A stretch of DNA of 43,096 bases, from positions 1-43,096 of the forward strand of contig CAJOPN010000166.1 in the NCBI GenBank assembly GCA_905236285.1, read 5' to 3'. Each line of letters opens with the position of its first letter. The first letter of the stretch is position 1. Source of the stretch: an uncultured Selenomonadaceae bacterium. Its GTDB lineage: Bacteria; Bacillota; Negativicutes; Selenomonadales; Selenomonadaceae. The translations under genes were made by a program, and so were the position numbers. The notes below the pieces were generated by a model. The model searched no databases, was not told where the DNA came from, and saw nothing but the letters and a program-made list of their open reading frames with translations. Positions 35,494 to 43,096 of the stretch are shown here, one piece after another.

Positions 35494-36797
35494 TCATTGC
35501 AGGGACAAATCGGCTTATCGAAATATTGACTTACAATTTTAACTGCACAGTACTGACCGCACATTGAGCAAGCCTCTTCATCAGCTTGATTGCGAGTACT
35601 GCGTTTTTTTATTGCAAGTTCGGGATCAATTGCGAGTTTCATTTGTTCATTCCAGTCAAGATTTTTTCTTGCACGTGCCATTTTCAAATCCCAATCGCGA
35701 GCTCCGTTAATTCCTTTTACAATATCGGCAGCGTGAGCGGCAATTCTCGAAACAATAACGCCGTCGTGAACGTCTTGAATTGTCGGCAATGCCAAATGTT
35801 CGGCAGGAGTAACGTAACAAAGAAAATCTGCGCCGCTGACTGCCGCCAAAGTTCCGCCGATTGCTGCCGTTATATGGTCATATCCCGGTGCAATATCTGT
35901 TACAAGCGGTCCGAGTACATAAAACGGAGCATTTCGGCACAGACGTTTTTCAAGTTTCATATTCGCTTCAATCTGATCAAACGGAACATGTCCGGGACCT
36001 TCAACCATGACTTGTACTCCGCGTTTCCATGCTCTGTCAACAAGTTCGCCGAGTGTAATCAATTCAGTCAACTGTCCGCGATCGGTGGCATCAGCAATGC
36101 AGCCCGGTCTCATTCCGTCGCCGAGACTTATCGTCACGTCATATTTTTCACAAATGTCAAGAATATCATCGTAACGTTCATAAAATGGATTTTCTTTTTC
36201 ATTGTGAAGAATCCAGGCCGCAATAAATGATCCGCCTCGACTTACTATATCCATTTCGCGTTTCTGCCGACGCATTTTTTCAATCGCCTCTCGTGACACT
36301 CCGCAATGAAGAGTCATAAAATCCGCACCGTCTTTTGAATGCATTTCAATCGTCTGCAAAATATCTTCTTCAGTCATTTCGACTACTGCTCCGTGCTCGC
36401 GAATTGCTTTTACTGCCGCTTGATAAATCGGAACTGTACCGACCATTATCGTTGAATGTTCAATTATTTTTTTTCTCGACTCATCAATATTGTTTCCCGT
36501 AGACAAATCCATAACCGAATCTGCTCCGCATTTAATCGCCTCGTCAAGTTTTTCAAGTTCAGGCTCGATATTCGGAAATGTGCTCGACGTTCCGATATTT
36601 GCATTGACTTTTGTTTTCAACCCTTCGCCGACTCCGCACGGTTTCAAATTTTTGTGATTGATATTCGCACAAATTGCAATCGTTCCTTTCGCAACTCTTT
36701 GACGAATTATTTCAACCGACAAATTTTCTTGTTCGGCAATTATTTTCATTTCATCGGTAATTTTTCCTTCGCGTGCTTTTTGCATTTGTGTTGACAT
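35490..36797 (-). CDS. thiC: Phosphomethylpyrimidine synthase
   Basis: ThiC converts aminoimidazole ribotide to HMP phosphate, the pyrimidine half of thiamine, by radical SAM chemistry. The 435 residues include NANIGTSS, MDLSTG, ISLGDGMRPG, EGPGHVPFDQI, PLVTDIAPGYDHITAAIGG and the C-terminal iron-sulphur motif CSMCGQYC. Length and motifs fit the shorter, non-plant form. The start is ATG at 36797, 6 bp after GGAAGGAAAG; an in-frame TTG six codons upstream would lie within that site. It is the last gene of the TPP-riboswitch operon, 24 bp after thiT. Confidence 0.97.
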   Translation of the reverse strand: MSTQMQKAREGKITDEMKIIAEQENLSVEIIRQRVAKGTIAICANINHKNLKPCGVGEGLKTKVNANIGTSSTFPNIEPELEKLDEAIKCGADSVMDLSTGNNIDESRKKIIEHSTIMVGTVPIYQAAVKAIREHGAVVEMTEEDILQTIEMHSKDGADFMTLHCGVSREAIEKMRRQKREMDIVSRGGSFIAAWILHNEKENPFYERYDDILDICEKYDVTISLGDGMRPGCIADATDRGQLTELITLGELVDRAWKRGVQVMVEGPGHVPFDQIEANMKLEKRLCRNAPFYVLGPLVTDIAPGYDHITAAIGGTLAAVSGADFLCYVTPAEHLALPTIQDVHDGVIVSRIAAHAADIVKGINGARDWDLKMARARKNLDWNEQMKLAIDPELAIKKRSTRNQADEEACSMCGQYCAVKIVSQYFDKPICPCND

Positions 36798-36821
36798 TTT
36801 TTTCTTTCCTTCCAAAAATTT

Positions 36822-37457
36822 TTAATTCGTTTTGTTTCTGTCCATGAAATTTAATAATCTTTCAAGCGGCAGAATTTTTAAAATGATGAAACAGATTATA
36901 CTTTCAGGCAAAAAATAAGTTGAATTTGCAGTCAATGAATAAATTATCGGTGACATTCCTTCGGGAGCATATGACGAGAAAAATACCACGCCTGAAATAA
37001 AATGACATGCAAATCGACTTAAAAAAGCAATCGCCGTTGACAAAAATTTGTGTGCGGGAATCAATGCTGCCAATCCCAATGACATGTAAGGCAGAGGATA
37101 ATCAAATAAAACTTGTATCGGATGCAAAATAAACGGATCTTGCAAAATTGCAATCAATCCGTATAAAAATCCTGCCAATGCTCCCGTACTTATTCCGTAT
37201 CTGTAAGACAGCAGCAGTAATGGTATCATTGATCCCAAAGTTACGCTGCCGCCTTGAGGGAAATGATAAATTCTCAGCTGCTGAAGTATCACGGAGAACG
37301 CCAGCATTAACGATATATAAACAAGCATGCCGGCTGTAAATTTTATTTTGCTTATGTAAATTGAAAAACAAATTAAAATGAAAACTCCGAGTATCGCGAA
37401 TGAAACGCTCGGACTTGATAAAATTTCTGATACATTATTGAAAAGAGTGTCAATCAA
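36822..37457 (-). CDS. thiT: ECF thiamine transporter S component
   Basis: ThiT binds thiamine in the membrane and works with the shared EcfA/EcfA'/EcfT energy module. The 211 residues form about six membrane helices. The thiamine-binding signature is clear: LRIYHFPQGGSVTLGSMIPL (about 62-81), YRYGISTGALAGFLYGL, and a LFDYPLPYMSLGL segment. TTG 37457 is the likely start, 8 bp after GAGAGG; a GTG three codons earlier would overlap the ribosome site. The energizing components are not in this window. It is the third gene of the thi operon. Confidence 0.88.
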   Translation of the reverse strand: MIDTLFNNVSEILSSPSVSFAILGVFILICFSIYISKIKFTAGMLVYISLMLAFSVILQQLRIYHFPQGGSVTLGSMIPLLLLSYRYGISTGALAGFLYGLIAILQDPFILHPIQVLFDYPLPYMSLGLAALIPAHKFLSTAIAFLSRFACHFISGVVFFSSYAPEGMSPIIYSLTANSTYFLPESIICFIILKILPLERLLNFMDRNKTN

Positions 37458-37483
37458 AAATATCACCTCTCAAAAAAATTTTT

Positions 37484-38083
37484 TCACCAGCCGCTGAAAT
37501 ATTCTTCAACATTTTCACATTGCATAGGTCCGCGCATTGCACATGCTCCGATTGCTCCGGCTTGCAATACTTCAGAAATATTATTTTTATTTATTCCACC
37601 GATTGCATAAACCGGTATTGTTACATTTTTTATGACATCTCTGAAAAAATCCATTCCGCGCGGCTCAATATGTCTTTTGCTGAGTGTGTCGAAAATATGA
37701 CCGGCAATTATATAATTGCAACCTGCCGATTGAGCTTTTCGAGCCTCCTCTTCGCTGTGACATGATGCACCGATATTTTTAAAAAATTTTTTCTCGTCCG
37801 CACTCATTATTCTTAAATTTGTAAATGTCATATGAATTGATTCGGCTTTGAATTTGATTGCCGTTTCGATGAAATTATGCAGAATACATTTAACATTTTC
37901 TTTTTCACAAATTTTAATTACATCTTTGGCGAGGTCTTCATATTCCGATTCAGTCAAATCTTTTTCGCGGAGTAATATTGCTCTCGGTTTATACTTAACT
38001 ATTTCTTCCACTCTTTTCAAAAGATCTCCGTTGCAAATTTTTCGATTCGTCACACAAATTAATTTTTGAATTGCCGTCTCCAT
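37484..38083 (-). CDS. ThiE/TenI-family thiamine phosphate synthase-like protein
   Basis: This 199-residue TIM-barrel protein belongs to the ThiE/TenI group. Marks are AILLREKDL (phosphate/HMP-binding arginine and lysine), GASCHSEEEA, NYIIAGHIFDT, EPRGMDF and IPVYAIGGINKNNI. ThiE joins HMP-PP and thiazole phosphate; TenI is a thiazole tautomerase. The GHIFDT and EPRG segments are more like TenI-type proteins from Firmicutes, so the exact activity is uncertain. ATG 38083 follows GAGGTGCG. It lies between thiW and thiT and would complete thiamine phosphate if it has ThiE activity. Confidence 0.82.
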   Translation of the reverse strand: METAIQKLICVTNRKICNGDLLKRVEEIVKYKPRAILLREKDLTESEYEDLAKDVIKICEKENVKCILHNFIETAIKFKAESIHMTFTNLRIMSADEKKFFKNIGASCHSEEEARKAQSAGCNYIIAGHIFDTLSKRHIEPRGMDFFRDVIKNVTIPVYAIGGINKNNISEVLQAGAIGACAMRGPMQCENVEEYFSGW

Positions 38084-38125
38084 TTTCGCACCTCATTAAA
38101 ATTTTTTTAAAGATTTTCAATGAAA

Positions 38126-38626
38126 TTATTTCTCTTTAACAAAAATTTTTCCTTTTAATTTTTTAACGACAATTCCAGCTAAAATTGAACCGCAGACGGT
38201 AGAAATCAAAAACGGAATTACATAAACATAAAAAGCAATGTCACCGGCATTTTTTCCCATGAACAAAATTGCAATCGGATATGACAATAAACCGCCGATA
38301 ATTCCCGTTCCGAATGATTCGGCCAAAACCGTATAAAAAATATTTTTCGTCTTTGAATAAATTATTCCGCTTAAAAATGCTCCGCACATACTGCCGGGAA
38401 ATGCAAGAAGACTTCCCAAGCCAAGCAAATTTCTTAAAAGACTTGCGGTGAAAGCGACTGAAACTCCGTAACGACTGCCGAGAAGTACCGCGCAAAAAAT
38501 ATTTACCATATGTTGAACAGGTGCGCATCTGCTGCCGAAAATCGGAAACGATAAAACACTTCCTGAAACGGCGACTGCAGTCAAAAAAGCAGCAAGGACA
38601 ATTTTTTTTGTCGAATCATCTTTCAT
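38126..38626 (-). CDS. thiW: ThiW-family thiazole-linked ECF transporter component
   Basis: ThiW proteins are membrane components thought to import hydroxyethylthiazole. The 166 residues have about five membrane helices; the marks GSRCAPVQHMVNIFCAVLLG and LAFPGSMCGAFLSGIIY are typical. ATG 38626 follows GAGGTGAT. It is the first gene behind the TPP riboswitch and terminator. Together with thiT it gives the operon two separate import specificities. The role in thiazole uptake is established only by genomic association in the family. Confidence 0.88.
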   Translation of the reverse strand: MKDDSTKKIVLAAFLTAVAVSGSVLSFPIFGSRCAPVQHMVNIFCAVLLGSRYGVSVAFTASLLRNLLGLGSLLAFPGSMCGAFLSGIIYSKTKNIFYTVLAESFGTGIIGGLLSYPIAILFMGKNAGDIAFYVYVIPFLISTVCGSILAGIVVKKLKGKIFVKEK

Positions 38627-38637
38627 TTAATCACCTC

Positions 38638-38686
38638 AAAAAAAAATTTTTAGAAAAATTGCCTGAAAAGATAATTTCTCTAAAAA
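38638..38686 (-). terminator. Riboswitch-controlled terminator of the thi operon
   Basis: On the minus strand TTTTTAGAGAAATT (38673-38686) pairs with AATTTTTCTAAAAA (38647-38660), one G-U pair included, followed by a T run at 38638-38646, right before thiW. It is the likely off-state platform of the TPP riboswitch. Confidence 0.8.
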
Positions 38687-38715
38687 TTCTTTCTGATTTA
38701 AAAAATTTAAAAAAA

Positions 38716-38794
38716 TTCCTACGTCGGCATTATCCGAATCAGGTCAAGCGGTCGAAGTTTTAAACTTCCTCTCAGCCCATTCAATGAGCTCCCA
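38716..38794 (-). promoter_or_regulatory. TPP (THI-element) riboswitch
   Basis: The minus strand carries the THI-box core: GGGAGC, GGGCTGAGAGG, a short stem AAGTTT/AAACTT, then GACCTGATTCGGATAATGCC (quoted to 20 bases) and CGTAGGAA. CTGAGA binds the pyrimidine and the GGATAATGCC region helps bind the diphosphate in known TPP riboswitches. With the terminator at 38638-38686 it should switch off thiW-thiE-thiT-thiC when thiamine diphosphate is plentiful. The stretch 38795-38889 upstream is A/T-rich with no gene and no clear promoter. Confidence 0.96.
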
Positions 38795-38889
38795 TTTTTT
38801 TTATTTCATTTTCAATTTTATTCAACAAAATTTTTTATTTTTTTTTTATTTATTTCGTCACAGCAAAAATTTTTCCTTCTTTAAAATTG

Positions 38890-38918
38890 TTGACGCAATT
38901 TGACAACTGATTTATAAT
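38890..38918 (+). promoter_or_regulatory. Promoter of glmS
   Basis: TTGACG (38890-38895) and TATAAT (38913-38918) are 17 bp apart. The leader to the ATG at 38961 is only about 35 nt, too short for a glmS ribozyme. Confidence 0.8.
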
Positions 38919-38960
38919 TTAAAAATTCTTAAAAAATTTTTTTTGATTGGAGAAATTTAT

Positions 38961-40829
38961 ATGTGCGGAATAGTCGGATACATTGGAGATAAATCGGCTG
39001 CAAATTTTTTGATTGACGGCTTGACGAAATTGGAATATCGCGGCTACGATTCAGCAGGGATTGCAGTTTTCGACGGCAATGAAATTTTTATTGAAAAATC
39101 GGTCGGTCGTCTGGCCTCGCTCAAGGAAAAACTCAAAGGATACACGCCGAAAGGTTCAATCGGAATCGGTCACACACGCTGGGCTACTCACGGCAGACCT
39201 TCCGATATAAATGCTCATCCTCATACAGATTGCCACGGTGATTTTGTCGTCGTTCACAATGGTATTATTGAAAATTATATGGCTCTCAAAGAAGATTTGA
39301 TTGAACGCGGTCACAAATTTTTATCCGAAACTGATACCGAAGTAGTTCCTCATTTGCTCGAAGAATTTTATAAAGGCGATTTTGCATCTGCCGTTCGCGA
39401 AGTTTTGAAAAAAATTGAAGGTTCTTATTCCCTCGTTTTCATGTCGAAAAATCATCACGACGAATTAATTTGTGCAAAACAAGATAATCCGTTAATCGTC
39501 GGAATCGGTGAAGGAGAAAATTTTATTGCGTCGGACATTCCGGCAATCATTAACAAAACTCGTTCAACTTATATTTTGAATGACGGAGAAATCGCAATCG
39601 TCAAGAAAAATTCAGTCGAGATAACCGACAAAAACGGAAATAAAATTGACAAAAAAATTTTTAATGTAAGCTGGAATGCAGAAGCGGCAGAAAAAGGCGG
39701 CTACGAACATTTTATGCTGAAGGAAATTAATGAACAGCCTAAAGCAATTCGCGATACAATGCGCGGATTTATAAAACAAATTCGACCGTCAAAAAATAAT
39801 GATGAAAGAATTGCAAAGGATGGCAGCAGTATAATTTTTCCTGAATTGAAATGGAATCCCGATTTTTTAAAAAATATCGACAAGGTTTATATTGTTGCAT
39901 GCGGTACTGCTTATCATGCAGGATTGGTTGGAAAATTTTACATTGAAAAATTGGCGAGAATGTTGGTTGAAGTTGATCTTGCATCTGAATTTCGTTATCG
40001 CGACCCGATTATTGACGAAAAAACTTTGACGATTTTTATTTCACAATCAGGCGAAACGAGCGACACCATTGCCGCGATGAAAGAATCAAAACGACTCGGC
40101 GCAAAAACTCTTGCAATTACAAATGTCATCGGTTCATCTCTTGCACGTGAGGCGGATCAAGTTTTGTATACGATTGCTGGTCCTGAAATTGCAGTTGCCT
40201 CGACAAAAGCATATACGACACAATTAATTTTAATGTTTATGCTTGCTCTTTACATGGCGCAACTCAGAAAAACCGTTTCGGAAGATCGAACACGCGAATT
40301 AATTTCTTTGCTTAAAAAAATTCCTGCACAAATTAGTGAAACTCTTTCAGATGTCGATCCGATAAAAACTTTTGCACGCAGTTACGGATTTAATGAACAT
40401 GTTTTTTATATCGGTCGTTCACTCGATTATGATGTTGCACTTGAAGGAGCTTTGAAACTCAAAGAAATTTCTTACATTCACGCCGAAGCATACGCGGCAG
40501 GAGAATTGAAACACGGAACTTTGGCATTAATTGTTGAAGGAGTGCCGGTTATTGCGCTTGCTACTCAAAAATCCGTTTACGACAAAACAATTTCAAATAT
40601 CAAAGAAGTCAAAGCACGTGACGCGGTTGTGATTGGAATTGCTGCAGCCGGTGATACCGAACTTGAAAAATATATTGATCATGTAATTTATGTTCCCGAT
40701 ACTGATGAACTTTTGATTCCGCTTTTGACTGTCGTACCTCTTCAACTTCTTGCTTATTATTCTGCAATTACTCGCGGCTGTGATGTCGATAAACCGAGAA
40801 ATTTGGCAAAATCGGTTACTGTTGAATAA
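38961..40829 (+). CDS. glmS: Glutamine--fructose-6-phosphate aminotransferase
   Basis: GlmS makes glucosamine-6-phosphate for peptidoglycan and LPS. The 622 residues start MCGIVGYIG, so the catalytic Cys follows the initiator Met as usual; ATG 38961 lies 8 bp after TTGGAG, and an in-frame TTG six codons earlier is not used. The N-terminal glutaminase domain shows LEYRGYDSAGIA and IGIGHTRWATHG; two SIS sugar-isomerase domains follow (ISQSGETSDT, IGRSLDYDVALEGALKLKE), ending in NLAKSVTVE. A promoter is at 38890-38918. It is followed 21 bp later by the VanX-like gene, with no terminator seen, so glmS and the exported proteins may share a transcript. Confidence 0.98.
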   Translation: MCGIVGYIGDKSAANFLIDGLTKLEYRGYDSAGIAVFDGNEIFIEKSVGRLASLKEKLKGYTPKGSIGIGHTRWATHGRPSDINAHPHTDCHGDFVVVHNGIIENYMALKEDLIERGHKFLSETDTEVVPHLLEEFYKGDFASAVREVLKKIEGSYSLVFMSKNHHDELICAKQDNPLIVGIGEGENFIASDIPAIINKTRSTYILNDGEIAIVKKNSVEITDKNGNKIDKKIFNVSWNAEAAEKGGYEHFMLKEINEQPKAIRDTMRGFIKQIRPSKNNDERIAKDGSSIIFPELKWNPDFLKNIDKVYIVACGTAYHAGLVGKFYIEKLARMLVEVDLASEFRYRDPIIDEKTLTIFISQSGETSDTIAAMKESKRLGAKTLAITNVIGSSLAREADQVLYTIAGPEIAVASTKAYTTQLILMFMLALYMAQLRKTVSEDRTRELISLLKKIPAQISETLSDVDPIKTFARSYGFNEHVFYIGRSLDYDVALEGALKLKEISYIHAEAYAAGELKHGTLALIVEGVPVIALATQKSVYDKTISNIKEVKARDAVVIGIAAAGDTELEKYIDHVIYVPDTDELLIPLLTVVPLQLLAYYSAITRGCDVDKPRNLAKSVTVE

Positions 40830-40850
40830 ATTTTAATTTGGAGGAAAAAA

Positions 40851-41564
40851 ATGAAGAAGAAAAAAATTTTGTCAATGCTCTGTGCAGGATTAATTACGTT
40901 GAGCGTATCATTCAACGCAGAGGCAATTAATCCGAGTGATTCATCAGGATTTGTAATTTTGTCGGACGTTGTTCCCGACATCATTCAGGAAATTCGTTAT
41001 CACTCGACTTACAATTTTGTTGGAGAAAGAATTGACGGATATGAAGAACCTTGCGCAATTATGACAAAAGAGGCGGCGAATGCATTAAAAAAAGTCAGCG
41101 ACGAATTGATTGAAAAAGGTTACAGACTTAAAATTTATGACGCATATCGTCCGCAAAAAGCCGTTGATAATTTTGTGAGATGGGCAGCAAATACCGGCGA
41201 TAAAAAAATGAAAAAATATTTTTATCCGAAAGTCGATAAGAAAAATTTATTTTCGGAAGGATATATTGACGAAAAATCCGGACACAGCAGAGGCTCGACT
41301 GTTGATTTGACACTTTTTGACATGAAGACAGGCAAAGAAGTTGATATGGGAGGAACGTTTGATTACTTCGGTGAATTGTCTCATCCCGATTACAAAGGAA
41401 ATTTGACGAAACAACAACTTAAAAATCGAAAAATTTTGCGTGATGCGATGATTCGTCACGGCTTTAAACCTCTCGCGACCGAGTGGTGGCATTTCACTTT
41501 GAAAAATGAACCTTATCCCGATACTTATTTCACATTTGCAGTAAATTCAAAAATAAATAAATAA
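40851..41564 (+). CDS. Exported D-Ala-D-Ala dipeptidase, VanX-like (M15D)
   Basis: M15D dipeptidases split D-Ala-D-Ala. The 237 residues have a signal peptide (ILSMLCAGLITLSVSFNAEA) and the conserved zinc and catalytic motifs: DAYRPQ, SGHSRGSTVDLTL (the His and Asp ligands), MGGTFDYFGELSH and EWWHFTL (catalytic Glu and third His ligand). VanX in resistance operons is cytoplasmic, whereas this protein is exported, so peptidoglycan turnover or D-Ala recycling is more likely than vancomycin resistance; no vanH/vanA genes are near. ATG 40851 follows GGAGGAAAAA. It is in a run with glmS, a HAD phosphatase and an amidase. Confidence 0.93.
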   Translation: MKKKKILSMLCAGLITLSVSFNAEAINPSDSSGFVILSDVVPDIIQEIRYHSTYNFVGERIDGYEEPCAIMTKEAANALKKVSDELIEKGYRLKIYDAYRPQKAVDNFVRWAANTGDKKMKKYFYPKVDKKNLFSEGYIDEKSGHSRGSTVDLTLFDMKTGKEVDMGGTFDYFGELSHPDYKGNLTKQQLKNRKILRDAMIRHGFKPLATEWWHFTLKNEPYPDTYFTFAVNSKINK

Positions 41565-41579
41565 AGGTGAGTGTTTTAA

Positions 41580-42659
41580 TTGAAGAAGAAAAAATTAATT
41601 GCGAGTATCTTAGCCGGATTAATGGCATTAAGTGTTTCATTCGGAGCACAGGCGGCAACTCGTGACGAAATTGCTGCAATCAAAGTTGAGAAAGCAAGCG
41701 ATTTTAAATATTGGAATGAAAATTCGCCGACGAAGAAAAAAATTATTAATTTTGTTGAGGACGCAATCAATCCGAACAGTAAAAATTATATTCCACCTGA
41801 AGACAGGATAGCAACTTTCGACATGGACGGAACTTTTTACTGCGAAACGGCACCTTTGTATTTTCAAGAGACAATGTTTTTTTATCGCGTCCTTGAAGAT
41901 GAATCATATAAAGCACCGAAAAAAATTGTCGACTTTGCAAAAAAAATTAAACCGAAAATTTATAACAAAACAGGAATAACACCGGCAGAAAATAAAATTT
42001 TATTTCAACAGTTGACGAAAGCATACGAAGGAATGACACCTGAAGAATACAGAGCATACGTCAGAAAATTTATGAATACAAATGAAACCGGATTGACAAA
42101 TTTAAAACGAGGTGAGGCATTTTATTTGCCGATGGTCGAAATAATTTCTTATCTCAGCAACAATGGTTTTGCAGTTTACGTTGATTCTGCCTGCGGAATT
42201 GATACCACACGCGAACTTGTCGGAAATATTATTCCAATTCGTCAGGACAGAATTATTGCTTCAGATTTTGTTTACACTACAACCGAAATGGGAAAAGATG
42301 AAGCGAAAAATCATTTCTTCGATCGCAATAAGGAAAAAATAATAATATCAGGCAAAACTCTCATTGAGAATGGACAGACAGTCAAAATATTTTCGATTCT
42401 GAACCATATAGGGAAAAAACCTGTCCTGTCATTTGGAAATTCGATGGGTGACAGCGGCATGTTTGAATACACTTTACAAAATAATAAATATAATTGTGCT
42501 GCATTTTGTGTTCTCTGTGATGATACCGAACGTGAACTAGGAAATATTTCAAAAGCTGAAAAAATGAAAGCAACTGCAATTAAACGCGGCTGGGAAACAA
42601 TATCAATGCGCGATGAATTTAAAACGATTTACGGCGAAAGTGTCAAACGTGAAAAATGA
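41580..42659 (+). CDS. Exported HAD-family phosphatase
   Basis: This 359-residue protein has a signal peptide (LIASILAGLMALSVSFGAQA) nearly the same as that of the preceding VanX-like protein. The HAD core is intact: FDMDGTF with the nucleophile Asp (near 80), YVDSACG for motif II, a lysine-containing region KPVLSFGNSMGDSGM with the acidic motif IV. An alpha-helical cap lies between motifs I and II. It likely removes phosphate from a small extracytoplasmic substrate; phosphoserine-phosphatase-like hydrolases are the nearest recognisable relatives. The start is TTG at 41580, with AAAGGTGAG upstream; there is no ATG before the signal. It overlaps the next gene by 4 bp (ATGA). Confidence 0.85.
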   Translation: MKKKKLIASILAGLMALSVSFGAQAATRDEIAAIKVEKASDFKYWNENSPTKKKIINFVEDAINPNSKNYIPPEDRIATFDMDGTFYCETAPLYFQETMFFYRVLEDESYKAPKKIVDFAKKIKPKIYNKTGITPAENKILFQQLTKAYEGMTPEEYRAYVRKFMNTNETGLTNLKRGEAFYLPMVEIISYLSNNGFAVYVDSACGIDTTRELVGNIIPIRQDRIIASDFVYTTTEMGKDEAKNHFFDRNKEKIIISGKTLIENGQTVKIFSILNHIGKKPVLSFGNSMGDSGMFEYTLQNNKYNCAAFCVLCDDTERELGNISKAEKMKATAIKRGWETISMRDEFKTIYGESVKREK

Positions 42660-43096
42660 ATCGCAGAAATTTTTTAAAAATGATTTCAATTTCAACACTC
42701 GGAATTTATTTAAATTTGTTTGACGAAACGGCGGCGAAAAATTTTTTTGAAACTGCCGAACCGATGATTTACAAAAAATTTTTGCAGTTCAAGGAATATG
42801 AAAAGAGATTGACGACGGAAATAATTGTAATTCATCACACAGACAAATTAAATCCGCAGTCAAATGAACCGCTTGACGAAGATTCTACAGTCGAAAGGAT
42901 TCACAAATGGCATATTGAAAAAAACGGCTGGGCAGGAATCGGCTATCATTATTTAATACGAAAAAACGGAATGATTGAACAAGGTCGGTTGCCTGAAATG
43001 ATCGGAGCGCATGTTTACGGACACAATAAAAATTCAATCGGAATTTGTCTTGCGGGAAGTTTTCACTCAAAAGTTGCAAAGCCGACGAGTGAGCAA
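42656..43096 (+). CDS. PGRP-type N-acetylmuramoyl-L-alanine amidase (3' end outside window)
   Basis: The first 147 codons run off the window end. The N-terminus MNRRNFLKMISISTLGIYLN looks like a twin-arginine (RRxFLK) export signal. The amidase_2/PGRP domain is clear: EIIVIHHTD (first zinc His), HKWHIEKNGWAGIGYHYLI (quoted in part), IGAHVYGHNKNSIGICLAG. This family cleaves the bond between muramic acid and L-alanine in peptidoglycan. ATG 42656 overlaps the TGA of the HAD gene. An alternative Sec signal cannot be ruled out because only the N-terminus is judged. Confidence 0.9.
   Translation, partial: MNRRNFLKMISISTLGIYLNLFDETAAKNFFETAEPMIYKKFLQFKEYEKRLTTEIIVIHHTDKLNPQSNEPLDEDSTVERIHKWHIEKNGWAGIGYHYLIRKNGMIEQGRLPEMIGAHVYGHNKNSIGICLAGSFHSKVAKPTSEQ

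Noticed and set aside
38919-38960. glmS ribozyme before glmS
   Set aside because: The leader from the promoter to the ATG is about 35 nt and has no ribozyme core sequence.
40851-41564. Vancomycin resistance gene vanX
   Set aside because: The protein is exported and no vanH, vanA or regulatory genes are nearby; chromosomal VanX-like dipeptidases are common.

Overview
The window looks like a chromosomal segment of an AT-rich, anaerobic member of the Firmicutes, most likely a diderm Negativicutes species. That placement is an inference. It rests on the AT-rich sequence with frequent A/T runs, strong AGGAGG-like ribosome binding sites, frequent TTG starts, the ispH-rpsA overlap, a DUF3084 / RNase H-like / dCMP deaminase gene set, a flavodiiron protein, TPP-controlled ECF thiamine transport genes and a type A-like RNase P RNA. 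No rRNA, tRNA, CRISPR array, transposase or integrase was seen. Most genes are housekeeping; two stretches look accessory.

Layout. 1-601: end of rpmI, rplT and a terminator. 628-5067: a minus-strand operon (M16C protease, dapA, small secreted protein). 5069-6912: minus-strand rnpB and serS, each with its own promoter and terminator. 6940-7949: rodZ. 7961-14080: a minus-strand operon with its promoter at 14052-14080 (PhzF-like protein, leuB, a TPR-glycosyltransferase, two Uma2-family nuclease-like genes, ilvB). 14092-16142: a two-gene type II restriction-modification unit that resembles the CfrBI family. 16161-17933: an NlpC/P60 wall hydrolase and a methyltransferase-like protein. 17888-24599: a minus-strand run under the aroE promoter (aroE, two DUF262 proteins, a short GspE/PilB-type ATPase, a DUF4405 membrane protein). 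24664-27365: a DUF512 radical-SAM protein and glycerate kinase. 27381-30988: a small membrane protein, a flavodiiron protein and a chemoreceptor. 31106-33207: a structured leader, ispH and rpsA. 33291-35493: DUF3084 protein, RNase H-like protein and dCMP deaminase. 35490-38794: the thiamine operon thiW, thiE/tenI-like, thiT and thiC behind a TPP riboswitch and terminator. 38890-43096: glmS followed by three exported proteins (VanX-like dipeptidase, HAD phosphatase, a PGRP-type amidase cut by the window end).

How the genes work together. Several loci serve the envelope: dapA (lysine/DAP), rodZ (cell shape), the NlpC/P60 hydrolase, glmS (amino-sugar supply) and the VanX-like/amidase pair. Branched-chain and aromatic amino acid synthesis is represented by leuB, ilvB and aroE. 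The thiamine operon joins HMP synthesis (ThiC), a TPS/TenI-like protein and two import components. The flavodiiron protein next to a chemoreceptor fits an anaerobe that meets oxygen.

The best candidate for something not well described is the DUF262 pair at 19789-23665. It lies between aroE and an ATPase gene that lacks its usual N-terminal domain. One protein has a DUF1524 HNH-like nuclease end and its partner does not. The restriction-modification unit lies about 3.7 kb away, so this part of the window may be a small defence-rich stretch. Other points worth a second look are the structured leader before ispH-rpsA and the TPR-glycosyltransferase/Uma2 group embedded between leuB and ilvB.
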